A stretch of 9,583 bases of DNA, taken from positions 1 to 9,583 of the forward strand of contig JAYPEI010000034.1 of NCBI GenBank assembly GCA_038125665.1, written 5' to 3'. A program made the position numbers and the translations under genes. Below the pieces are notes generated by a model that was given only the letters and a program-made list of their open reading frames with translations, was not told where the DNA came from and did not search any database. Of the stretch, positions 1-7,088 are shown one piece after another. Numbering within the stretch: position 1 is the stretch's first letter; every line of letters starts with the position of its first letter. Source of the DNA: CAILUG01 sp038125665. Its GTDB lineage: Bacteria > Pseudomonadota > Gammaproteobacteria > Pseudomonadales > Pseudohongiellaceae.

Positions 1-927
1 GAGACAATTTCTAGCAAAGGTCCCCGGTGTGTGTACATCTGGACCGTACATATCAAGAATGTAACTTGGCTCGTCTGAAATATCTGCCACCTCTGGTACT
101 GAGCTTTGCATCCGGTAGGCCATTTCATACTGATTCACTCTCGAGAGAACATCTGGATCTTGAGATGACTCAAACTCTGATTGCGCCAGCTTGAACAAGG
201 TATCCAACATTTTTCGACGGGACCTCCTGTCCATACCTAGTGGGTCACTGACGTAAAGTACTGGATCCGCCTCTGCTCTGAACTGTACACCTTGATAGTG
301 GGATGGTAAGAAGCCTGTCCCCCAGACAGCTGAATCAAGAGGAACACCCTGCGAGATCCCGGACTTCATAACAATAAAATTAGGCAGAGAGTGGTTATCT
401 GATCCTAGGGCATAACTCAACCACGCCCCAGTTGATGGACGACCTGCTATCTGAAAACCGGTGTGTAAAAATTTAGCAGCTGGATCATGATTAACATGTT
501 CAGTGTGCATGCTTTTGACAAAACATAATTCATCAACAACGCCAGAGATATTTGGTAAGAGATCACTTACCCAAGCCCCACTCTGACCATGCTGTGCAAA
601 TTTGGCAAGTGGTCCAAATATTGGAAACGAAGACTGCTCCCCAGACATTGTTGATAGTCTTTGAGTATTTCTTACAGAGGGAGGTAGCTCAAGGCCGTGC
701 ATTCTTGCAAGTTCTGGCTTGTAGTCGAACGTATCAACATGTGAGATTGCGCCAAGCATGTGCAGACAGATGACTTTGTTTGCTTTAGGAGGGTAATGGG
801 TAGAATCCAATATCCCAAGGCTATCTGATCTTTTATTGGTCTCATCGTAAGATCCAAAAACACTTGGAGACAGCATTGAAGCAGCACACAGGCTGCTGGT
901 TTTTTTTAGAAAACTTCTTTTATCCAT
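1..927 (-). CDS. DUF1501 family exported protein, C-terminus beyond left edge
   Basis: The frame is open for 309 codons from ATG at 927 to the window edge, so the C-terminal third or so of a usual 450-490 residue DUF1501 protein (PF07394) is missing. Visible family signatures are ISHVDTFDYKPELARMHG (about residues 62-79), SMHTEHVNHDPA with clustered His (about 139-150) and GRPSTGAWLSYALGSDN (about 158-174). The N-terminus MDKRSFLKK followed by a small/hydrophobic stretch resembles a Tat leader with Lys-Arg in place of the twin Arg, suggesting export as a folded protein. The family is related to the alkaline phosphatase/sulfatase fold, but its reaction is not established. The first Gly-Gly-Pro-Ser-His-like motif reads GAISH here. 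It lies 31 bp downstream of the PSD1 gene on the same strand, the standard pairing for this family, so the two are probably cotranscribed. Family assignment is firm; function is unknown. Confidence 0.92.
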   Translation of the reverse strand, partial: MDKRSFLKKTSSLCAASMLSPSVFGSYDETNKRSDSLGILDSTHYPPKANKVICLHMLGAISHVDTFDYKPELARMHGLELPPSVRNTQRLSTMSGEQSSFPIFGPLAKFAQHGQSGAWVSDLLPNISGVVDELCFVKSMHTEHVNHDPAAKFLHTGFQIAGRPSTGAWLSYALGSDNHSLPNFIVMKSGISQGVPLDSAVWGTGFLPSHYQGVQFRAEADPVLYVSDPLGMDRRSRRKMLDTLFKLAQSEFESSQDPDVLSRVNQYEMAYRMQSSVPEVADISDEPSYILDMYGPDVHTPGTFARNCL

Positions 928-935
928 AGCCTAAA

Positions 936-940
936 CCTTT
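936..940 (-). promoter_or_regulatory. Ribosome binding site for the DUF1501 gene
   Basis: On the minus strand AAAGG lies 8 nt upstream of the ATG at 927, inside the 31-bp gap after the PSD1 stop codon. Its spacing supports this start, which also gives a sensible Tat-like leader. No promoter or terminator is visible in the 31 bp, consistent with cotranscription with the upstream gene. Confidence 0.6.
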
Positions 941-958
941 GAAATTTCTCTCACTAAA

Positions 959-3900
959 CTATCGAACATAAATAGCTTCTGGCATATTCATTACTAAGGC
1001 CACAACGTTCATCATTGCAGCGAGCTCAACTTCAGGTATCTCTTTATTTGCAGGAGTAACGCCGTTGGATATTAATTGCCTGGCTTGACTGACATTTTCA
1101 CTAAAGTGTGATTTCTGATCATAATAGTAGTCCGTGATTACACCTAACTGCTCATCTGTGGGGGACTTCCTCAAAACTTTTTTATATATTTTAGTAAAAA
1201 AATCTCTTTCAGAAAGATTCTCATCAAACTCATTAGACGCAATCAGTCGATAGGCCTCCAAATATTGTTCATCATTCATCAGCATTAGACTCTGTAAGGG
1301 TGTATTCGATCTATTTCTGCGAGCTATGCTTGTTGTTCTATTTTGGAAATCAAATATTGTCAGACCAGGATGTGGTGCATTTCTTTTAATAAACGTATAA
1401 ATACTGCGACGGTACAACCCTTGATTTGTTACGTTGTCTGGTGATGGGTATTTATAAAATGCGTTCAGAGGATTCCATATACCCTCAGGTTGATAAGGAT
1501 AAACGCTCTCCCCGCCAACCTGATAACTGAGCTGCCCAGATAAAGCCAAGGCTTGATCACGTACCATCTCTGCGGTCATCCTCCAGCGTGGTCCTACAGA
1601 GTAGTACATATTTTCAGGATCTAACTTGACCTGTTCTGCGTTAAAATCAGATTGTTGCTGATATGTTGCACTATTAACGATGGTTTTATGAAGCTCCTTT
1701 AGATCCCAGCCAGAATTAATAAATTTGATGGTCAGCCAATCTAACAGCTCTGGGTGTGACGGAAGACTGCCTTGAGACCCGAAATCTTCCGAGGTAGAAA
1801 CTAAACCTTTGCCAAAATGCATCTGCCATATCCTGTTGACAAAGACACGAGCTGTCAGAGGATTATTTTTTGAGAATATCCACTGAGCTAATCCCAAGCG
1901 ATTCTTTGGGTATTTCTGATCCCAGGGCAAAATGATATCGGGCATTTGAGGTGTAACTTCTTGCCTAGGGTCACTGTAAACACCCCTATGTAATAGATAA
2001 GTCGGTTGTTGATTGGGGGCAGTGCCCATAACAAGAACCTGCGGCACAGCAGTTTCCATCTCATTTAAGCGAGTCTTATTGGCTTTAACTTCTTTGTAGG
2101 TTTGTTGGTAAGTAGGATCCTCGTGCAGCATTCGCTGAGTCAAAGATTCCTTTAGAACATCGGGAGCAAGATTGATAAGTGTGTTGTCATTGTGCAGATA
2201 AGCTACCTCAGCGGGTTGCAAAATTCGATCATATACACTGATAGAGTCTATACCGCTTCCAACAGGTGACTTAACCCTGAAGCGTGTACCAAATGCTAGC
2301 CCGACAAAGGGATCAAAGACATCACCAGTACCCCATGGCAACATCGAACGGGTTAGTTGATCAGATTCAATGTTCATGGAAATCTGTTTCCCATCAAGAT
2401 AGATAGTCAACCCTTCAGCTTTACTCGAACCGTCATAAGTAAGAGTGAGATTTATCCATTCTTTGATAGGCAGCTTTTCAAATGATGATATCCGAATCAT
2501 ATTTGCAGGTGGCGAGTGTGCAAAAGTGACCTGGAGTTTTCCTTGTTCGAGAGCAAGATCATAGCCGCTCTGCCCTGAATTCTGTTCAGATTTATGGTTC
2601 AGTAAGGTGGCACTATCGTACTCATCATCTAGGTACACCCAAAAATCAATAGAGAACTCATCTTCTCGGTCATACCAACCAACGTCTTTCCCGAGGAACC
2701 CCCTATTAGTTTCATTAAAGAAAATCCCTCTACCTTTATGCCCTTGTTTTAGGATTGGGTCTTGGACCACAGCATCTGCGGCCGCACCTAGTGAAGCCGG
2801 CATTAAGTACAAAGTTTCTGAATTGTAGTTCCTTGGGACTCTACCGAGTAGTTCTCTCCGCAGTCTTTCTCCGCGCTGGGTCTCAGTTTCATCCTGGGGG
2901 TTTGCTGGTGGGGCATATGGCCCTCCCCCCAACCCGTTAATGGAAGCTGGAGGTATTCGTCTCTCTCTGGGTTCTGGCAGAGTCAACAATGTGGCTTTAG
3001 TACTGCTCTCGAAGTCATACTTAGCTACAAGCCCTTGACGGATAGATCTCTCAAAAAAATCGCTAACTTTATGTTCATTGTCCAATATCAGAGAAGACGA
3101 ACTTTCAAACTCCGAATGTAGATTTCCCTTTAGTGCTTCTAACTTAGAGCTCCCATCTGCAAGGAAACTTTTTGTTTCATTTATTTCTCTTTCGACTGTG
3201 GGATGAGGCCAGGGTAATGTAGGGCCACCCTGTACTCCACTGAAGCCTGGCGAGTAAACCCCTGGTTCATTGGTATTGTTAAAGAAAGCTGAGATCGAGT
3301 AGTAATCTTTTTGTGAAATTGGGTCATACTTGTGATCATGACAACGGGCACAACCGAGTGTGAGCCCTAAGAAAGTTGTACCGACTAGATTGTCTGTCCT
3401 TTCCGCTCGATATTCTGCCTCGTACTCTTCGGCTATGGCCCCGTTCTCAGTTGTTCTTTTTCCAAGCCGGATAAAAGTGGTCGCCAAAACATCCTCTTTT
3501 TGAGGGTTAGGTAATAAATCACCCGCTAGTTGCAAAGTTCCAAATCTGTCGATAGGCATGTTTTCGTTGAAGCTTTTTATTACCCAGTCTCGCCAAGGCC
3601 ATAAGTACCTGTCGTGGTGATCATCTAAAAAGCCATCTGTGTCACTCCACCGCGCAAGGTCAAGCCAAAACGCTGTCATGTGTTCGCCATATTGAGGGGA
3701 AGAGAGCAACGTATTCACGAGGTTCTCATAGGATTGGGGAGAAGTATCGGAAACGAAAGTTTCAACTTCTTTTAAACTTGGAGGCAAACCCGTTAGGGTC
3801 AGAAATAGACGATTAACAAGAGTTTGCTTATCAGCTCTAGCGGACGGAGTTAGCCCCAAGCCGGTTAACTTATCCCTAATGAACCCATCTAAATTCTCAG

Positions 3901-4411
3901 CTTGAAGCACAGCTATTTCTTGATCTTGACCTGGGGATCCGTAAGATGAAGGTGGTATGAATGCCCAGTGCGGCTTGTATTCAGCTCCACTGCTGATCCA
4001 CGTGCTTAGCTTCTCTTTTTGTTCCAATGACAGTGTCTTGTTTGACTCAGGTGGAGGCATCACAACATTTGGGTCGGCAGAGTAAATTCTTTTGATTAAT
4101 TCACTTTCTTCGGTGTTCCAAGGAACAATTGCAAATTTTTCAGGCGACTCAGGTAGCTCACCGATTGCAGAGATCCTTTCATCAAGACGTAACCCGGCTT
4201 TCCTCCCCTCTTCATCAGGCCCGTGGCACCCAAAACAATTCTCTGAAAGGATAGGCTTGACGTCCCAGTTAAAATCAACCCCATCCGCAACCGATACCTT
4301 GATGTCTTTGCTTTCACAACTGATTAATGAGAAATTAGCAAATAGAAACAGAAGAATTAGCCTTAAGTTAGGCCATGATTTGTTTGTAAAGATATTTGCT
4401 AAATACTTCAT
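959..4411 (-). CDS. PSD1/planctomycete cytochrome c-domain lipoprotein with LamG-like module
   Basis: This is a complete 1150-residue protein. The start MKYLANIF is chosen because it yields a lipoprotein signal: a hydrophobic stretch (about 16-31), then the lipobox LISC with Cys32 and Glu33 after it, so outer-membrane anchoring is likely. Domains in order: PSCyt1 (PF07635, about 50-110) with CFGCH at 59-63 and a downstream VMPPPE whose Met118 could be the axial haem ligand; PSCyt2/DUF1549 (PF07583, about 170-380) with a second CXXCH, CARCHDHKYDP, at 354; a LamG/concanavalin-like module (about 458-745) beginning LVAKYDFES and ending SVYDRILQPAEVAYL; and PSD1/DUF1553 (PF07587, about 838-1100) with SNTPLQSLMLMND near its end. 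A Pro/Arg/Gly-rich stretch (about 475-555) interrupts the LamG-like module. The architecture implies a haem-c protein with possible glycan binding, but the enzymatic role is unknown. It is followed after 31 bp by its usual partner, DUF1501. No good ribosome binding site is visible in the 14 bases before the assembly gap. Confidence 0.93.
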   Translation of the reverse strand: MKYLANIFTNKSWPNLRLILLFLFANFSLISCESKDIKVSVADGVDFNWDVKPILSENCFGCHGPDEEGRKAGLRLDERISAIGELPESPEKFAIVPWNTEESELIKRIYSADPNVVMPPPESNKTLSLEQKEKLSTWISSGAEYKPHWAFIPPSSYGSPGQDQEIAVLQAENLDGFIRDKLTGLGLTPSARADKQTLVNRLFLTLTGLPPSLKEVETFVSDTSPQSYENLVNTLLSSPQYGEHMTAFWLDLARWSDTDGFLDDHHDRYLWPWRDWVIKSFNENMPIDRFGTLQLAGDLLPNPQKEDVLATTFIRLGKRTTENGAIAEEYEAEYRAERTDNLVGTTFLGLTLGCARCHDHKYDPISQKDYYSISAFFNNTNEPGVYSPGFSGVQGGPTLPWPHPTVEREINETKSFLADGSSKLEALKGNLHSEFESSSSLILDNEHKVSDFFERSIRQGLVAKYDFESSTKATLLTLPEPRERRIPPASINGLGGGPYAPPANPQDETETQRGERLRRELLGRVPRNYNSETLYLMPASLGAAADAVVQDPILKQGHKGRGIFFNETNRGFLGKDVGWYDREDEFSIDFWVYLDDEYDSATLLNHKSEQNSGQSGYDLALEQGKLQVTFAHSPPANMIRISSFEKLPIKEWINLTLTYDGSSKAEGLTIYLDGKQISMNIESDQLTRSMLPWGTGDVFDPFVGLAFGTRFRVKSPVGSGIDSISVYDRILQPAEVAYLHNDNTLINLAPDVLKESLTQRMLHEDPTYQQTYKEVKANKTRLNEMETAVPQVLVMGTAPNQQPTYLLHRGVYSDPRQEVTPQMPDIILPWDQKYPKNRLGLAQWIFSKNNPLTARVFVNRIWQMHFGKGLVSTSEDFGSQGSLPSHPELLDWLTIKFINSGWDLKELHKTIVNSATYQQQSDFNAEQVKLDPENMYYSVGPRWRMTAEMVRDQALALSGQLSYQVGGESVYPYQPEGIWNPLNAFYKYPSPDNVTNQGLYRRSIYTFIKRNAPHPGLTIFDFQNRTTSIARRNRSNTPLQSLMLMNDEQYLEAYRLIASNEFDENLSERDFFTKIYKKVLRKSPTDEQLGVITDYYYDQKSHFSENVSQARQLISNGVTPANKEIPEVELAAMMNVVALVMNMPEAIYVR

Positions 4412-4425
4412 ATTACTTTCATGTT

Positions 4426-4525
4426 NNNNNNNNNNNNNNNNNNNNNNNNNNNNNNNNNNNNNNNNNNNNNNNNNNNNNNNNNNNNNNNNNNNNNNNNNNN
4501 NNNNNNNNNNNNNNNNNNNNNNNNN
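4426..4525. other. Assembly gap (100 N)
   Basis: Exactly 100 consecutive N, the conventional placeholder for a scaffold join of unknown length. It removes the 5' end of the plus-strand receptor (signal peptide and TonB box) and any promoters for the receptor and for the PSD1/DUF1501 unit. Open frames that appear to read through it are artefacts. Additional genes could lie within the true gap. Confidence 0.98.
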
Positions 4526-6922
4526 CAGACAGACGTCCAAGATGTTGCCCTTGCGGTAACTGCTATAACCGGTGAGAGCTTACAAGCCCAAAATATTGAA
4601 AACTTGGAAGATTTGACTGGAGTGGTCCCAAACATTTTGATTGCCGGTGAGAACAGAGGTACTTCAAACGCTCAGTTTAACATGCGCGGTATTCCAAATG
4701 TTGGAATATATGTGGACGGAATCTGGCAGGTTTCAAATCAGGGCCTACTGACCAGAGATTTTGTTGAGATAGACCGAGTTGAAGTATTGAGGGGGCCACA
4801 GGGGACTCTATACGGTCGCGACTCAACAGGGGGATCGATCCATGTCCATTCAAAAAGACCTGGCGAAGAATTCGGCATAAATATGAACGCGCAAGTTGGA
4901 AGTTTCCAGCGTAAAGACTTAACTCTCTCTGCTGACTTGCCAATCTCTGAAAACATTCGCACTAAATGGACAGTTGGCAGTTATAACAATGACGGCTGGG
5001 TTGAGAGTGTTATAACTGGCCTCAATGGCGGCGCGATGGATAGTCAAATGTTCAGGGGTGACATTTTGTGGACACCGACTGACAGCGTCAGTGTACGACT
5101 AATCCATCAACAAGATGATCAGGTGGGTCGTGAAGGCAGGGTCCAGTCTTTAATTGACTTCCGCAACTCAGATTACATGGGATACCAAGTAGGAATAGCT
5201 CAGGCTCATGATATCGCAAGTGGTGGAATGTTTAATCCTTCCATAGCACAAGCTGGTGGGCCTGGACTTGGTAGGTATCAATCTAGGATGGCTTCAACCT
5301 CTCCAAACAGACAGTTCTTAGATCAAACTACTCTTCATGTTGATTGGGACATAAACGATTCAACCCATCTCAAGTACATGTACGGAAAAACACAGAACGA
5401 TTCATCCGTTTACCTAGACTGGGGCGGATCTGAGTACAATTTCTTTGTTAACTATGACATCTACAAAACGGAAGTTGAAAGTCACGAATTTCAGTTATCT
5501 GGAACCATCTTGGATGACAGGATCAATTACGTTGTAGGCTACTACCAGTGGGACCAGGTAAACGTCTCCAGAGGGATCGAGTGGTCGATGATGGACTGGG
5601 TACAGTCGGCAGACGGTGGGGTGATTAAGACTCTAGATTATCAAGATGTTCTTAATAGTTCCCAGTGCACTTCACGAACACCTGCAGACGCCGGCTATAA
5701 TTTTGCAGGCCGTTTTAATGTTGGGAAACTCATACCAATAACCGAGGGAATGCAAAACACGATAGATGGTTGGCCGTTCCCATGTAATTGGGCCGGTGGC
5801 AATGGTTGGATCGGTGTGTTCTCAGGTATCGGCAACTCTTCGGATCGTTTAAATGGCCAAACCCAAGAGGGGGACGCAATTTTTGGTGAGGTTACTGTCA
5901 ACATTTCCGACAAGCTCGACGTCACTCTTGGTTACCGCACACACGAGCAAGATAACATTGCCACAGCAATGTCGGACGCACAGCTAGCGGCTAACATAGC
6001 CTCAGGACAAACTTCTGCAAGACCACTAGAGCTAGACACAGAGTTTGGCAACATGGACTACGCTACCGCTGGAGCCATGGATACATTTACGCCAAGCACT
6101 TTCAGTGCTGACACATACCGGTTCGCCACCACCTATGATTTCTCAGACGATGTGATGGTGTACTTGGGTTACAGCGAAGGCTTCAACTCTGGGGGTACTG
6201 CCATTTATGTGGACTCATTGGGCCAGGTACAGTTACCCTTTGCACCCGAAATGATCGAAAATCTTGAAGTCGGACTCAGAGCTGACTTTTTAGATAGATC
6301 CCTTAGGACCAATGTTACATATTTCCAAACTGACTGGCTTGGGATCCAATATGCCAGCACTGTTCAAGATCGAGTCAATGGCCAGGATCTAACAGAGCTT
6401 GTACTTCAAAATTCAGCAAACGGAGAAGCAAAAGGAATTGAATTTGAAATTACATGGATGCCAACTGACAGACTCACTCTGAATGCTAATCTCGGTTTCC
6501 TTGACACAGCATTTACCGACATCATCGCAAAAGTGCCCATCACCACTAACACTGAATTTGCCAGGGCCCCAGAGACTACTTATATGTTTAGTGGTCAGTA
6601 TGAATGGGACTTCATGGGAGGTAGTCTTGTTGGATTATTGCAGACAAACTATTGGGATGAGTACTGGAGATCATCGACGATTGAATTACGCCAAAATGCT
6701 CAGGGTTTTGTGACTAACCCACCAGCTGGTGATGTTTGGATTAGTAATGCAAGGTTAACTTGGACTCCTGCTGACGATAGATACAGTATATCTTTGTGGG
6801 CTAATAACCTAACAGACGAGTACAACTTCAATTCAGGATTCATGCACGCCATTTGGTCGTTTGACTTTGCAACTGTCGATAGACCGAGGGAAATTGGATT
6901 GCAATTCAAAACCTCATTCTAA
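4526..6922 (+). CDS. TonB-dependent outer-membrane receptor, 5' end lost in gap
   Basis: 798 residues are visible, in frame from the first base after the gap to TAA. The sequence opens inside the plug domain (PF07715) with VQDVALAVTAITGESL, which normally follows the signal peptide and TonB box, so roughly 40-70 residues are probably missing. Further plug signatures are FNMRGI, VGIYVDGIW and VEVLRGPQGTLYGRDSTGG (about 4779-4835), where many relatives have GRN(A/T)TGGAIN. The rest (about 4880-6922) is the 22-strand beta-barrel (PF00593), ending NNLTDEYNF and RPREIGLQFKTSF with the terminal Phe used for outer-membrane assembly. Two Cys (codons at 5666 and 5783) fall in a Trp/Gly-rich stretch that is probably an extracellular loop and could form a disulfide. 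The protein should import a ligand using TonB-ExbBD energy. The ligand is unknown; the plug resembles the large marine/sphingomonad-type receptor group rather than a defined siderophore or cobalamin receptor. A strong terminator follows by 28 bp. Confidence 0.94.
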   Translation, partial: QTDVQDVALAVTAITGESLQAQNIENLEDLTGVVPNILIAGENRGTSNAQFNMRGIPNVGIYVDGIWQVSNQGLLTRDFVEIDRVEVLRGPQGTLYGRDSTGGSIHVHSKRPGEEFGINMNAQVGSFQRKDLTLSADLPISENIRTKWTVGSYNNDGWVESVITGLNGGAMDSQMFRGDILWTPTDSVSVRLIHQQDDQVGREGRVQSLIDFRNSDYMGYQVGIAQAHDIASGGMFNPSIAQAGGPGLGRYQSRMASTSPNRQFLDQTTLHVDWDINDSTHLKYMYGKTQNDSSVYLDWGGSEYNFFVNYDIYKTEVESHEFQLSGTILDDRINYVVGYYQWDQVNVSRGIEWSMMDWVQSADGGVIKTLDYQDVLNSSQCTSRTPADAGYNFAGRFNVGKLIPITEGMQNTIDGWPFPCNWAGGNGWIGVFSGIGNSSDRLNGQTQEGDAIFGEVTVNISDKLDVTLGYRTHEQDNIATAMSDAQLAANIASGQTSARPLELDTEFGNMDYATAGAMDTFTPSTFSADTYRFATTYDFSDDVMVYLGYSEGFNSGGTAIYVDSLGQVQLPFAPEMIENLEVGLRADFLDRSLRTNVTYFQTDWLGIQYASTVQDRVNGQDLTELVLQNSANGEAKGIEFEITWMPTDRLTLNANLGFLDTAFTDIIAKVPITTNTEFARAPETTYMFSGQYEWDFMGGSLVGLLQTNYWDEYWRSSTIELRQNAQGFVTNPPAGDVWISNARLTWTPADDRYSISLWANNLTDEYNFNSGFMHAIWSFDFATVDRPREIGLQFKTSF

Positions 6923-6950
6923 TAACAATACCCCCAATTCTTCTATTTAA

Positions 6951-6979
6951 GGAGAGCTCTGCTCTCCTTTTTTTTTTTT
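6951..6979 (+). terminator. Rho-independent terminator of the plus-strand receptor
   Basis: A perfect 7-bp stem, GGAGAGC with loop TCT and GCTCTCC, is followed directly by 12 T. It starts 28 bp after the TAA of the plus-strand receptor. On the minus strand the same hairpin is followed by TTAAATAG, so it would be a poor terminator for the convergent receptor gene. The rest of the 166-bp convergent spacer (6923-7088) shows no other clear signal. Confidence 0.9.
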
Positions 6980-7088
6980 AACTTTATCTTGGTTTAGCTC
7001 AGATAAATCATCTTCCATAAATAACTTTAGCAATCATATCTAGAACCATTACCTATGATTAAAGATTAGATTAGTCTGTTGCCAGTTG

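Noticed and set aside
898..910. A8 run (minus strand CTAAAAAAAACC) near the start of the DUF1501 gene as a programmed frameshift site.
   Set aside because: The downstream zero frame stays open with DUF1501 signatures, no alternative product is evident, and it simply encodes Leu-Lys-Lys.
2607..2940. Short plus-strand open frames opposite the LamG-like region of the PSD1 gene.
   Set aside because: They are antisense to a confidently coding frame and show no recognisable domain, signal or ribosome binding site.
4421..4559. Open frames on both strands that appear to run through the assembly gap.
   Set aside because: N codons cannot be translated; the apparent starts on the far side of the gap are artefacts, and the true genes are the PSD1 protein starting at 4411 and the truncated receptor from 4526.
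6983..7007. Inverted repeat TTTATCT...AGATAAA with an 11-nt spacer as a terminator for the minus-strand receptor.
   Set aside because: The stem is AT-rich and weak, and on the minus strand it is followed by an A-run rather than a T-run.
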